Source: Diplocarpon mali
Lineage: Eukaryota > Ascomycota > Leotiomycetes > Helotiales > Drepanopezizaceae
Assembly: GCA_024741835.1 (NCBI GenBank)
Contig: JAENRP010000419.1
Coordinates: forward strand, 7,670-34,856
Direction of reading: 5' to 3'
Length of the DNA: 27,187 nucleotides
Shown: piece by piece, positions 1 to 10,715 of the stretch
Layout: each line of letters begins with the position of its first letter
Numbering within the stretch: position 1 is the stretch's first letter
The notes under the pieces: generated by a model
The model's database searches: none
What the model was told of the DNA's origin: nothing
Seen by the model: only the letters and a program-made list of their open reading frames with translations
Position numbers and translations under genes: made by a program

Positions 1-18
1 GGGAGGGAAGGGAGGCGA

Positions 19-303
19 GGGAGGGAAGGGAAGGAGAGGTAAGAGGAAAGACTTGCCTACTGACAGAGGATATAGGAAGAGGACTCGGTTTTTTCGAAAG
101 GAAAAAAGATGGTTCGAATTGGGAGTTGAGAGGGGATTAAAGGGATTGAAGGGAGGGAAGGGAAGGAGAGGTAAGAGGAAAGACTTGCCTACTGACAGAG
201 TTCTGATATAGGAAGAGGACTCGGTTTTTTCGAAAGGAAAAAAGATGGTTCGAATTGGGAGTTGAGAGGGGATCAAAGGGATTGAAGGGAGGGAAAGAAA
301 AGG
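19..303. repeat. Tandem repeat, two copies of 132 and 136 bp plus a partial third
   Basis: Copy 1 runs 19-150 and copy 2 runs 151-286. They are nearly identical; copy 2 has a 4-base TTCT insertion after the shared TGACAGAG, and one C/T difference is seen near its end. A third copy begins at 287 but diverges within about 15 bases. The unit is purine-rich (GGGA/GGAAG runs) with an internal GGTTTTTTCGAAAGGAAAAAA segment. The array may extend beyond the window start. No coding function is apparent. Confidence 0.9.
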
Positions 304-1697
304 AGTATTGGAGAGCATTCAAAAGGGACGGCAATATGGAGTTTCAAGAGCACTACCGGCTCCTCGGTACGGATTTCGACGGGTTCCAAAGGGCCGTTGA
401 AGAGATCGACCGAGGTTCGAGAGGATGTAGAGGGAGTGTACCAGGGCATTTGGAAGGGTCTCTCAGAGGGGAAGTGAGAAAGGGGACAGAGGTCCAAAGG
501 GGTGCAAGATCCTGCGCAAGGGGCCGGAATCACGAGAAGCCCATTAGGGCGGAGAGGGGGTTCAGAAGGGATCTGACGGGTCTTGAAGGGGCTTCAAGGA
601 GATTGGAAGGGGCGCGAGGGGATGCACAGGGTGCACGGGGCTACGGGGCTCGGGCGAGAAAACCATACGATGCAGAGGTTCTCCTCGAGAGGAGGGGGGA
701 TACACCAAGATGAGAGATAGGAGAATGAGCGATACGGCGACGTGAGATGAGACGAGACACCACGATCCCAGAAACCACGGTACGCAATGGGAACCACCCC
801 CGGGCTCGACCCCCCCCCTACACCTGCACGCGGCACCCCCTACAAACCTCAGACTGTCCTCGCACCAAGTCGTCCGCTCTACCACCAGAGAGAGTGCCGC
901 GCCGAGATGGAGCGACGGCACCGCGGAGAGAACACGCGGACGCGTGCTAGAACCGCCTCTGGAGAGCATGGCCACTAGTCTACCGCACCCGCCGCAGTAG
1001 CACCTGCGATACGCCGATCGCGAGAGATCTGGACCCGCGAGATGGAACATCACAGCTGCCAAGGACCAGATTCAACGCCTGCTCTTCGCGAAGCTTAAAC
1101 CAACGAGGCGCGTTCCTCGCGCACAACCCTCCTCCCCTCTCACTCTCTCGCAGGATCCAACTCCGAGCTCCCTCCTCTCGCTCCGCAGGCTGGGCTTGCG
1201 ACCAGACTGCATTCTTTTGGTTCGGCTCGTGGCTTCATACGTCTTTGGCGATGTTCGGAAGCGAGACGGCTGCTGTCTGGTGGGGGTACCCGCGATGTTG
1301 TAGCTGGTGTGGCGTGATGCTTCGATTTCAACGGCTTACAGACGCGCTATGCTAGTCTCGAAGTATGGGGAGCATATTCGATGAGAGAGAGGCTTATGAT
1401 ATAATATAGAATTAACACTAGATTATTTAGCTCACAAGCTGTACCTAAGGGTTTTACGAATTTTTGCCTATTACGCACGTTTGCAAGTAACCAGAGTTTG
1501 TTTGTTAGTAAGGACTATATGTAAAGGTTAGGACACTCGTGATACTATGCTCAAGGTCCTACAAGGCTCTATCCTATTGATGAAAACTTGTAAAAGGAAA
1601 AGATTGGGAAGATAAACTACCTAAGGGAGAGGTGCAGGATGATTCCAAAGGATGATTCCAAAATGTAGTATTATCTCGAGAAATGGCAAAAGGACAT
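304..1697. other. GC- and purine-rich stretch without a supportable gene
   Basis: Positions 304-720 are strongly purine-biased on the plus strand (AGGGG, GAAGGG, GAGGGG), which looks like a degraded extension of the tandem repeat. Positions 720-1340 are GC-rich, with a C-run near 815. Open frames occur on both strands (plus 255-713, minus 562-1062), but their residue make-up simply reflects base bias and I recognise no family. A short plus-strand phrase near 336-415 (EFQEHYRLLGTDFDGFQRAV) looks more protein-like, but it does not continue into a recognisable domain. From about 1380 to 1697 the DNA becomes ordinary AT-richer intergenic sequence. Confidence 0.5.
1688..1691 (-). terminator. Pol III terminator of the tRNA gene
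   Basis: A run of four A on the plus strand gives TTTT on the minus strand, six bases beyond the tRNA 3' end. This is a minimal RNA polymerase III stop signal at the expected place. Confidence 0.6.
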
Positions 1698-1778
1698 CGA
1701 CGACTGCAGGATTTGAACCTACGCTCCCGAAGGAAACAGATTTCTAGTCTGTCGCGTTAACCACTCCGCCAAGTCGCC
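1698..1778 (-). tRNA. tRNA-Ser (anticodon AGA)
   Basis: Read on the minus strand, this 81-nt sequence folds as a class II tRNA. The 7-bp acceptor stem pairs GGCGACT with AGTCGTC (one G-U) and the discriminator base is G. The anticodon loop CTAGAAA (plus-strand 1741-1747) has U33 and anticodon AGA, on a 5-bp stem. There is a long variable arm (CCTTCGGG) of the serine type, and the T-arm has GGTTCAAATCC, which is the B box. The A box is TGGCGGAGTGG. There is no intron, and the CCA is not encoded, as expected for a eukaryotic nuclear tRNA. It decodes UCU/UCC serine codons. Confidence 0.96.
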
Positions 1779-3239
1779 AGGCCTGATGCGTGGTGGGAGC
1801 ATTAAAATATATTATATAGAAATTGATTTGTCATACTTGCGATGATTTGCCGTCAGCCGAGCTGGGAGGTCCGGACGTATCCAAGAATGATCAACAGCTT
1901 ATAGCCGCGCACTTACTCTTTAGAAAAGTAAACGCAGATAATCAGATCGTCTAGCTCAGCAACAGCGAGTTTCTTATGTGTTCAGCAGAGGATAAGTTTC
2001 TGCTGGCGCATCTTGCAATGCATATATAGATTTTGGAAAACATTTCATAAACAACCCTTTCACATCAAGGATGATTGTCCAACGTGATGTTTTATTTGTT
2101 TCTGAGAACGTATTACCCTGAACCGTGATACTCATACAGCGACAAACTGGAGTCTTAAGCTAAGGCTACAGCTCCGCAGGCTGATTGCTCTGGTGACTTA
2201 CACATGAGCTAGGACCTGTCTATGGGGCCCGTTTCGTCGCTTTAGAAGGCATTCAGACAGCTTCAGAAACAGAGAAGCTGTATCGTATATAGTGTCTAGA
2301 GTAGATGAAGTCATTATGGCTAGAAGCTATGTATTATATGCATATCACGTGATTCTTCACACTCAGCTTCTAGTCGAAGGTTTCTTGCATTTCGGATTTC
2401 AGTAGTGCACTTGAGAACAAGGGGGACCGTGTTTGTTTTGTAGGAATATAGTGATCGGGGTCATATGTAAGGCATATGACGAGGGTGAAGGAGGAGAGTG
2501 AATCTCAGGGACACGTGATGGCCTTGGTATAGGATGCCCATGAGTACTGATTTCTCTCCCTCTCTCTCACTCTGATAGATCATCAAAAACTACAACAAGA
2601 ATTCAATCACACCTTTACAGTGCGCACCTTGTGAAACCAACATATTTAAAATTGAATTTCTCTCTGATCCAAATAGAAAACATAAAAGTGCGTATTCTGA
2701 GTGCCCGGAGTGGAGTGCAAGTAAGATGTTGCGTTGCATACTTGAGGGTATTCACGAGCCAAACAGGCTCTAAATAATGTCAAGGTAGGGAGGTGCCCCC
2801 TAGTAGCGGCATTGAAATCCTTATGGTGTCACGGGTGTTACAGCTTCAGAAGGACTCTATTGCTAACCAGTCGAGATCTTGATACATGACTTGGAAATTC
2901 TGTTTTCTTGGGACAGAAATAAAGTTACTACTGTTTGGAGGACGCCAATACCAGTAGCTAGAGGCTAGTGTTTGATAGCAACTGGATGATACTCTAACAT
3001 TGAAATAATCCTTGGCAATACTTTCAAGTTGGTTATGAGTAGATTGTATTTTGCTTCTGTTCATTAGTACTAAGAATTTTTTTCAAATTGATTATCTGTT
3101 TGGAGGTTCCATGTCTGATCTGCTGGACAGGCTGTCGCTTCGCACGGTCATCTCATGGATAGATCCATACTATGATCCAAATCTCTCTGCCATACGTATC
3201 ATCGATCCTGGGCGCCCAGCTCGTAATCCAAGCTTCACC
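1779..3239. other. Intergenic region, no gene seen
   Basis: AT-moderate DNA with stops in all frames and no recognisable domain. Short open frames (minus 2846-3064, plus 3051-3281) show no coding bias or family match. A short CT-rich microsatellite lies near 2551-2572 and a hairpin at 2460-2480. Confidence 0.5.
2460..2480. repeat. Small perfect inverted repeat (8-bp arms, 5-nt spacer)
   Basis: GTCATATG, then TAAGG, then CATATGAC: a perfect 8-bp hairpin or dyad in non-coding DNA. It could be a protein-binding dyad or chance. No gene start is adjacent. Confidence 0.5.
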
Positions 3240-3515
3240 TACTCGACAACACCCCACAGAATAACCGTAGCCATTCGGTGACGGCGATCTCGGCTTCGGC
3301 TTCGGCCAGCCGCTCTGCTGAGGCCCTGATCGATCACTCGTCCCGCGCGGCTTCAACTACTGTTGGCAACTAGCATATGGCTGCATCTCACATCCAGGAC
3401 ATGCCATCAGCTGACTGTATCTAGGCGAGCGCTCCTACAAGCCCGTTGTTTCCAAAGCTCCATCGCCGTGAATTTCGCTGAATGCAAATAGTGGGCGAGG
3501 TTGTGTGAGCAGGCT
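3240..3515 (-). pseudogene. Decayed J-domain protein gene, C-terminal piece
   Basis: The minus-strand translation from 3515 downwards contains YSQLMACPGCEMQPYASCQQ, a stop, then LKPRGTSDRSGPQQSGWPKP and further Pro/Ser/Arg-rich residues. The CPGC...C.xC cluster followed by LRPR-like and SGPQ residues resembles the C-terminal zinc-ribbon-like end of a family of fungal DnaJ-domain proteins. The N-terminal piece of the same gene lies at 21347-22290 on the same strand. The two abut exactly at the AGGCT target duplication of the outer retrotransposon, so the gene was cut by that insertion. In-frame stops are present before and after the cysteine cluster, so it is not functional. The lower boundary is approximate. 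The family call rests on remembered family features and on the J-domain remnant in the other piece. Confidence 0.55.
3511..3515. repeat. Target-site duplication AGGCT, left copy (outer copia)
   Basis: AGGCT directly precedes the 5' LTR and is repeated at 21342-21346 directly after the 3' LTR. Five bp is the normal duplication size for Ty1/copia integrases. Confidence 0.93.
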
Positions 3516-3649
3516 TATTAGAAATATACAAGGTACGGAGATTACCGCACGGAACGGAGGCTAAGGCTTGGTAAGCCTACGTAAGCCTACCTTGTATATA
3601 TACTACTTTAGCTCTCTAGAACTATAATCTACACCTTTCGATTCTATTA
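3516..3649 (+). repeat. 5' LTR of outer copia (134 bp)
   Basis: Begins TATTAGAAATATACAAGG and ends TTCGATTCTATTA. The 3' LTR copy ends in GTCA, so the original ends were TG...CA with RIP-type changes. It contains a 12-bp perfect inverted repeat, ATATACAAGGTA (3524-3535) and TACCTTGTATAT (3588-3599). Inside that lies a short direct repeat TAAGCCTACG/TAAGCCTACC. A TATA-like run overlaps the right arm (3594-3602) and could be the promoter. Confidence 0.93.
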
Positions 3650-3824
3650 TAGTAGCAATTCCTAGAATCGATTAACTTAATCAATCTCTCTAATCTTGAA
3701 CCTGCTTCTTAGTAAAACACAATTATATAACACCTCTTTATATACCCCTATATATATACACCTTCTCCCCCTTTTTACCCCTATTTTTTCACCCCTTTTT
3801 TTCAATAACCCCAACTTAATAAAA
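3650..3824 (+). other. Leader of outer copia
   Basis: Untranslated stretch between the 5' LTR and gag. It would hold the primer-binding site just after 3649, but the bases there (TAGTAGCAATTCCTAG) match no tRNA end or anticodon arm that I recognise. The rest is pyrimidine-rich (CCTTCTCCCCC, CACCCCTTTTTTTC) up to the ATG at 3825. Confidence 0.55.
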
Positions 3825-4771
3825 ATGACTAAGAAGACTACTAAGAACGACGCTAAGATTAAGCTCAATTGGTCCAACTACTAGGAATAGGAACTAGCTA
3901 CTATTTAAAACTTAGCTATAAATGGCTATCTCTAATAGGCTATCGGCCCTATTCCTCCCAAATCTGCTAAATCTAAAGGTAAATAGGAGAAGAAGAACTA
4001 GGAGGCTATAGCTACTATAGCTAAAGGCCTTACCCTTAGCCTTAATAGAAAGTATCGCACTTAGATTATAGTCGATAACGCTTACGCTCTTTGGAACGCT
4101 CTTAAAGTAGGAGAGTGCAAACTTATTAAGAACTCTAAGACTTATATAAACTTGATTAAATAGTTTAATAAGGCCAAGTATATTCCCTACTCTAAGTCGT
4201 TTAATAACTACATCCTACGACTTAAGAGTATTTAAGCTCTCCTCTAAGGCTATAGCAACCCTTTTAATAATACTTAAATGAAAAAGCAATTGCTTAACGG
4301 TCTTCTAACAGTTGGAATATAGAGTTCAATTATAATTAACCTTAAAACCTCTCCTATAACCTTATAAGAGATAATTGTTATAATTCAAGAGTATAAAGTA
4401 ATATATAAATAAGAGCTAAAGGTGGCGCTTGTATTTATGCAAATAGCTGCGTTAATTGCTAAGGCCTACCTTATAAGAGGAGGAGGCTGCGGCAGAGATA
4501 GTGGCAGAGATAGTAGCAGAGATAGAGGCAGAGGCAGATACAGAGGTAGAGGTAATAGAGGAAGAGGAGGAATATAACGAGGAGGAATATAAAAGGGAGA
4601 AAGAGGAGGGAAATGTTATAATTGCGGCAAATCTAGCTATTAGAAAGCAGAGTGCTAGTCGAAGAAGAGAGGAGGAGATAAAGCTAGAGCTTAGATAGCT
4701 AAAGATAATATAACCTTATCTATCTACTCTTATTCCTTAAAATGTGAAGTTGCCTTAATAATAGAAGCTAT
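3825..4771 (+). pseudogene. gag: Outer copia gag plus start of pol (piece 1 of 4)
   Basis: Starts MTKKTTKNDAKIKLNWSNY. The Gag capsid-type region contains phrases such as YALWNALKVGE and FNNYILRLKSI, as in copia Gag (UBN2-like). An Arg/Gly/Asp-rich stretch follows near 4477-4600 (RDSGRDSSRDRGRGRYRGRG). Next is a zinc knuckle at 4614-4655, CYNC then KSSY then a stop and KAEC. It fits CX2CX4HX4C with the His changed to Tyr and one intervening codon now a stop, both C-to-T or G-to-A type. The knuckle is in frame with the ATG. Element A interrupts the frame at 4771, and the frame resumes at 10916 after one GCTAT duplication. Gag would form the particle and bind the element RNA. Not functional now because of many in-frame stops. 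Confidence 0.85.
4767..4771. repeat. Target-site duplication GCTAT, left copy (element A)
   Basis: GCTAT directly before the left LTR of element A; the matching copy is at 10911-10915. Confidence 0.93.
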
Positions 4772-4966
4772 TGTTAAGATGGGTGATACAGCTATCACTC
4801 TGATGTATTATCATATGACCCTACTGCTTAGTTAGTAGGATATTAATACGTATATAGCTATAGGTAAGAAAGGGGTAACCTTCCTTCCTTAACTCTTACT
4901 AATATATTAACTATCAACTTCTAGAAGTTTCCTATACCTACTGCGCCGACTTACTTAAGCTTAATA
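4772..4966 (+). repeat. 5' LTR of element A (195 bp)
   Basis: Starts TGTTAAGATGGGTGATAC and ends AAGCTTAATA (TA from an original CA). The same length and boundaries are found in the other three LTRs of this family. Internal landmarks shared by all four are GTAGGATATTRATACGTATATAGC and the GGGGTAACCTTCCTTC block. Confidence 0.93.
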
Positions 4967-4980
4967 GGTTATAAGCCTTA
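4967..4980 (+). promoter_or_regulatory. Primer-binding site, half-tRNA iMet type (element A)
   Basis: GGTTATAAGCCTTA lies directly after the LTR. It matches the complement of the yeast initiator tRNA-Met anticodon arm (GGTTATGAGCCCTG), apart from three G-to-A or C-to-T changes. Ty5 and Drosophila copia prime reverse transcription from the same internal tRNA site rather than from the tRNA 3' end. The identical sequence follows the LTR of element B. Confidence 0.75.
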
Positions 4981-5082
4981 GATAGACCGATAATAGATTA
5001 TTGACTTCCTTTGGAAAGCACTTACGCTGCAACTATTAGTAGGAAGTTGAACGAGACTTATAGTAAGAGGCAAGCAATCGGC

Positions 5083-5217
5083 AAATAGGAGGTATAATTC
5101 CCTATTTAGCCAACTTATATTATAAGAGGTGTGATTCCTTGCTTTATAACCCCTTTAGTACTATAAGAGGTATGATTCCTTACTTTACTATATTTTATAA
5201 GAGGTATAATTCCTTGC
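5083..5217 (+). repeat. Leader hairpin array of element A (four copies)
   Basis: Four short inverted repeats share the core GAGGTATAATTCC or GAGGTATGATTCC. They lie at 5083-5107 (arms AAATAGG/CCTATTT), 5121-5142, about 5162-5183 and 5196-5217. In the less mutated element B the arms read GCAA/TTGC with an inner GG/CC pair. They sit between the primer-binding site and gag. Confidence 0.7.
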
Positions 5218-5342
5218 GTTATAGCCTAAAAACCCTTTTCGATAAGAGGACTTCCTCCCTATTTAATACTTCTATAATACCTGCTATTTAATCATTTTAA
5301 CTTTTCGATAGGAGGAGTGCCCTTAACTATTTAATTTATTTG

Positions 5343-8300
5343 ATTTTAAATATAATTCTATTCGAAATAGCAATAGCTTCTAATTCCGATCGAAACACTA
5401 GACTTAAAGACCTTTAACTCTTTTAAAAGAACTAGCAATAATGGTTCAACGATTTAAAGCTCTACTTCAAAAGCAAAGGCATTAAAATAGCGATTTAAAA
5501 GACACTTATTAAATACGTAAGAATAGCCTCTTATACTCCCTCTATTAATTCGTCTACTTCTACTTTAATAGCTAATATAACTGCTAAGGATTTGCCAGAT
5601 ATATTAAATAAGCTTAGCTTAAGAGCTTTAATAGATAATAACTAAGAATCCTAAAGGCAGATTTTAAATATAGAAAAGGAGAAGGAGTATAGGCTAGCCT
5701 TAGCTAAATATAAGCTTAAGATTAATAAAGGTTTAAGCGATAAAGACTAAGATTTTATTCGAGTTTATAATAATGCGAAGATAAGATAGGATATATTAAA
5801 GGTAAAATACTCTTAGATAATTGCCTTTAATACCTAGCATCTACTATAGCAGATCACTTCATTTTAATATAGAAAAGATAAAGATAGTAAGGATATAAAT
5901 ATAAATATAGACTTTACCTAGTCTATACTATATAAAGTAAGGAGGAAAGTAAGAGCTATAGATCCTAGGATAGCTACGACTTTTAAGGAAACTCAGCTTT
6001 TTAGTTTCCTATTTAATAGCCTCCTTCTTAAGTTTGCTATTATGAAATAATCTCTTCTTATCTAACCTAACCTTAAGATCTATAAGAAGATCGACCTCCT
6101 TCGAATTGTTAAGTAAGACCTTAAAGGACGCTTTAAGTCGGCAAATGCTGCATTATAAAGTAATAATAAGCCTAAGAAGAGGAAGGAGCGCAGGACAAGC
6201 CCTTAAGCTTATTAAGGATGCTACTTCTATAATAGTACTTATAATATTACTAATTATAAAGTTAGAAGGCAATTGATTAATATAGTTGCTAGCTTTAATA
6301 TTAAGAAGTAATTGAAGTAGAAGTTAAAAAGCAAACTACCTTTATCCTACTAAAGGCTGCAACTATTAAGGAAAGGCAAAGGAAAAGGCTATTTAGCCAA
6401 AACTTTAGTAAATACCTATAATAATAATAGTAGGTTATTTAAACTTAAATCCACTTTTGATAATTTAGATAATAATTATAATAAAGATGCCTATATTTTA
6501 AAAGCCGATCTCTATAAGATCTTTAAATCTAATTAGTATAGTAATACTAGTTATATAGTATATATAACTAATAAATCCTACCTATTTAAAGGCCCGCTTA
6601 TTAAAATAAAAAGGCGCTCTATTAAAGTTAGTAGTAGAAGGTTATATATAGATTCAATAGGTATAGTAAAGATGAATATTGCTAGCATTTCTTTCCTTTT
6701 ATAAAATGTTCTCTTTATGCTTAGCTTAAGTATTAATCTTTTATTTAGCTATAAGATCTATATAGAGTTGAATTATATAAGAGTTTTTAATAATCAATTT
6801 ATATAATTTATAAATAATAACTATAAAGTGATCTTTAAAGTTAAAATCAAAGATAGACTTTATATTATCTTAAAGGTAATATTATAGAAATTAACTCCTA
6901 GGCTAGACCTATAAGCGGATTCCTTTAAAGAAAGTACACTCTTCGCCCTAATACAATTAAGCGAGGATAAGGAGAATAGATAGACTCTTAAGCTAAGATT
7001 GCAAGTAAAATTCGCGAAAATGATTCTTAAGCTAAGACTATAAGTAGATTATAAAGTGTCCTTAAAGATGACTCTTAAGCTAGGATTATAAGTGAATTTA
7101 ATAGAAATAACTCTTAGGCCAGGACTGCGAGTGGATTCTACAGATTTGCTAATAATAACTCTTAGGCTAGAATCGCAAGTGAAATTCGTAGAAATGACTC
7201 CTAGGCCAGGACTGCAAGTGAAATTCGCGAATTTGTCAGAAACGACTCCTAAGCTAGGACTGTAAGTAGATCTTGCGGTTTTATTAAAAACGACTCTTAA
7301 GCTAGGCTTACAACTGGAAAACGGCAAAACCTTAAACTGCTATCACTAGTCCTTTTTAGCTACTAATAATAAAGTATCGATTGATAATAGGCTACTAAAG
7401 CTATTAGAAGCCGAAAGCCTATTAAGGTATTAGCTAATATATAAAAGATTCGCGCATTTAAGGCTAGAGAAATTGAAGGGCTTATATAAGGTCTTAACCC
7501 TAAAACAAAAGATCTAAATACTAAAGGATCGCTTAATATACCGAATTTGCAAGTTAATAAAACTTTAAAATCGAACGCAAACTAAGCTTAGTCTATAGAA
7601 AGATTTAATACTAGCGCTAATATCTATTAATACTATTAGACTATTTACAACCTTAATTAAAGGAAATAATTAGTTTTCTTAAATAGTAGATAATTCCACT
7701 TAATAGATATAGACTATTTGCGCTAGGACTAAATCTAAGCTTATAGAAAAGCTGGAAACTTAAAAAGTAATAGAAGAACGCTAGACTTAATTAAAGCTAA
7801 TAGTTATTAAGTCTAATAACGCATTAGAGATTAGGGCAAAGCTTAATAAATAGGTAAAATAAGGAGTTTATTATAAACTAATTATAATATATAAAGGTTC
7901 CTATTAGAATAGTATTATTAAGCGAAGCATTTAGCAAATAAAGATTAACTATTGCGCTCTATTATAAGATACTAACCTACTATTGGAATTCTAGGACCTT
8001 GCAGTTAAGGCAGACGCATACTTGCAAAATAGAATAAGTAATAGACTAATAGTCAATAGCACTTAAATATTACTATATAAGGTATATTTTAAATAGAAAC
8101 TAAGCCTAGACTATATCTGCATCTTTAAAAGCGTCTACTACTCTTATATTAGCCTGAAGTCCTAGCCTATAGGTATAAAGAGCAAGAAGTTAATAGATTA
8201 AAGTAAAGAATATATATTTATTAGGTATATTAAATAAATAATAAAGCAATAGATAGTATATGCGCTAGATCTAAAGTGAGTAATTATATCCTTAATAGTT

Positions 8301-10421
8301 AAGTTTAATAAATCTTGAAATAGGAGGGAACTATCCTTAAAGCTCTATATACTTAAAGATTCGCAAGGTATACTACTTAATAGTAATACTATTAAGCTAA
8401 ACTAATAACCCTTCTCTTTTAGCTTAAGTATATTAAGCGCACCTGCTGATCGATAACCTACTGGTCGCTTAAAGGCCGAATAGACTATTCCTATTATCTG
8501 CGAACTGCCTAAAGTATAAAACAACTTCGATATTATCATCCTTTTAGTTAAAGCACTTATAGTAAAGGATATTCTTAAAATAGGTATAAGTAATAATAAG
8601 CCTCTACTACTAGAAAGCGGTTCCTTAAATAATAAGCCTATAGAACCTATAGCCGAACCTACGCCTTTAAAGAGGAATAGAGACCTAGAACTAGAAGATG
8701 CTTTAAATAAACGTAAGTTTAAGCGTATTTAGGCTATAATAGCATATAGGATCTATAAGCTCGAACTTTAATAGAGCTTTAATAAAGATAATACGTTCTT
8801 AGCCGCTAAGGGGATAATGAAAATCTCTCTTCTAAAGACGTATAACAAAGCTGTTAATAACCTAAAGAATAAAGTAGTATAGAATAAGGCAATTTAAAAG
8901 GAGATAAGCTCTCTTATTGCAAATAGTATATAAATAGAGGAACTAATGCCAAAGGATATGAACCTAGTTTTAACAAAGTAGGTCTTTATAATTAAGATAT
9001 ATATAAATAGGACCTTAGAATATTATAAGGCAAGGCTTATAGCTAAGGGCTTCTTTTAATAGTATAGAGAAGACTACTTTAATATATTTATACTAATAGT
9101 TCGCATAGATACCCTTTGCATATTTATAGTAATAGTAGCTGCTAAGGACCTTAAATGCAAATAGTATAATATTAAAAATGCATTTACCAAAGCGATTATA
9201 AAGGAACGGATTTTTCTCTCTTGACCTAATAGTATTCCTATATACGCTAGCTACTCTTTTTATATACTCCGCAGTATCTATAGGCTTAAATAATCAGCTT
9301 ATAATTAGAACCTCTTATATAGCTTTACTTTAATAGAAATGGGATTTATTTAAAGCCTAGCTAACCCTTATTTATTTACTTATACTAAGCGTAGAATTAA
9401 GTTGCTATTATATATCGATAATATTACTATAGCTGCGAAAACAACTACTTAATTAGATTGGTTCTTTATAATAATTTAGAAACGTTTTAATACCAAGGAT
9501 CTAAGGGGAATTTATAAGATCCTCGGCATCTGTATTATAAGGAATTGCTCTACTTAAGAACTTTAGTTAGATTAAGAGCAATATATCAAGAAGATCCTAG
9601 ATTAAATAGGACTCTCTATTTATACTCTTAATTTTAAGCCAAAGCGTACTCTAATCGAAGGAAAGTATAATAAGTTAGAGCCTACTAATAAAAATAAGTA
9701 GAGAAGAGATCTAAAGAAGTATTAATAGAATATTAAAGTGATTATATATGCTATAGTATATATAAGACCAGATATCGCCTTTATTATTAAACAATTTAAT
9801 CAAAACCTAAAGGATCTGACGATTCGATATAAGAATACAGTCAAGCGACTTAGAAGGTACCTTTAATTAATAATTATATAAAAGGTAAGATATAGACTAA
9901 TGAAATATATAAGTATAAAGCTTAAAGTATATACTAATTCTAATTAGGCAAATATAAAAGGTTGGAAAAGTATATCTAAAAGCGTAGTAATGCTATATAG
10001 CAGACCTATATTATAGGAAAGTAGGAAGTAGAAATCAGTAGCTATTGTAAGCACTAAGGCTAAATATATATTAATATTATCAAATTGTAAGCAAGGATTA
10101 TAAATCGCTTAAGTTTTAAAAGATATAGGTTTTGCTAAATATATTAGATAAGATAGGAACTATATTAATCTCTAAGTAGATAATATAAGGGCGATTGCAC
10201 TTATAAAGAATCCATACTTATATAAGCGATCGAAATATATCGATATTACCTACTACTTTATTTATAATCTTATTATAAAGAATAAGTTATCAATTACCTA
10301 TATCCTAACTAATTAAATAGTAGCAAATAGATTTATAAAGCTATTAAAGATAGTTGTAAAGTTTAAAGTATTTAAAGATATACTAGAGTTATAAAAGATA
10401 ATAAGGGCTTAGCAGGCTTAA
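5343..10421 (+). pseudogene. Element A gag-pol, multiply stopped
   Basis: One frame carries recognisable domains throughout. Gag starts around 5343 (no intact ATG). A zinc-knuckle remnant lies near 6219-6257. The protease near 6531 reads stop-YSNTSY where the family has WYSDTSC. An eight-unit repeat array at 6983-7330 is followed by gag-pre-integrase and integrase (7340-8300). RT contains AKGFF and the active site YIDN at 9411-9422 (from YVDD). RNase H contains STKAKYI and ends near 10421. The catalytic protease Asp and the second Asp of the RT motif have become Asn by G-to-A. Dozens of TAG/TAA codons stand at Trp/Gln positions. The start is inferred by analogy with B. Confidence 0.85.
6983..7330 (+). 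repeat. In-frame 39/48-bp repeat array between protease and integrase (element A)
   Basis: Eight units begin at 6983, 7022, 7070, 7109, 7157, 7196, 7244 and 7292, so the spacings are 39, 48, 39, 48, 39, 48, 48. All are multiples of three. Each unit starts with a form of GACTCCTAGGCCAGGACTG then CGAGT. Translated, it is a 13- or 16-residue unit of the type TPKPGPRVDLA plus a variable tail, better preserved in element B. A related stray copy lies upstream at 6893. Confidence 0.9.
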
Positions 10422-10425
10422 GGAC

Positions 10426-10580
10426 GACTCTTAGGCCTACCTTGCGAGTTAGGTCATATAGTCTTATAAAGTAAAGTTTTTTTTAAATCAACTCCTAGGC
10501 CTAGACTGCAAGTCAAGTTATATAGTCTTATAAAGGAATGCTTTTGGAAATTTAACTCCTAGTCCTACCTTATAAGTAGG
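10426..10580 (+). repeat. Three motif copies before the 3' LTR (element A)
   Basis: The DNA motif of the internal array recurs at 10426, 10490 and 10554, spaced 64 and 64 bp, so not in frame. The first two copies are followed by a shared TATAGTCTTATAAAG block. They lie between the end of RNase H and the polypurine tract. Confidence 0.85.
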
Positions 10581-10706
10581 ATTAGTGATTTTAATAGAAG
10601 TTGCTATTAATTGATTGTTTTTAATTTAAAAAGATACTTAAGAGTTGGATTAGCGTAAAAGGATAGTTGTTATTTTCCTGATTGCAAGTCAATTAGAATA
10701 AGGTCT

Positions 10707-10715
10707 AAGTAGGAG
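10707..10715 (+). promoter_or_regulatory. Polypurine tract (element A)
   Basis: AAGTAGGAG directly precedes the 3' LTR, the expected place for plus-strand priming. Element B has AAGTAGGGG at the same place. Confidence 0.7.

Noticed and set aside
255..713. Plus-strand frame of 152 residues
   Set aside because: Starts in the tandem repeat and is Arg/Gly/Glu-rich because the DNA is purine-rich. No family recognised.
562..1062. Minus-strand frame of 166 residues in GC-rich DNA
   Set aside because: Residue make-up follows base composition, frames overlap on both strands, and no domain or splice context is seen.
4501..4698. Glu-rich plus-strand frame of 65 residues
   Set aside because: It is the wrong frame of the outer gag. 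The in-frame reading gives the Arg/Gly-rich stretch and the CCHC knuckle.
7049..7327. Minus-strand repetitive frame (also 15320-15652 in element B)
   Set aside because: Antisense reading of the in-frame repeat array, open only because the units are multiples of three.
6983..7330. CRISPR-like look of the regularly spaced repeats
   Set aside because: Units are contiguous and coding with no unique spacers, inside a fungal retrotransposon.
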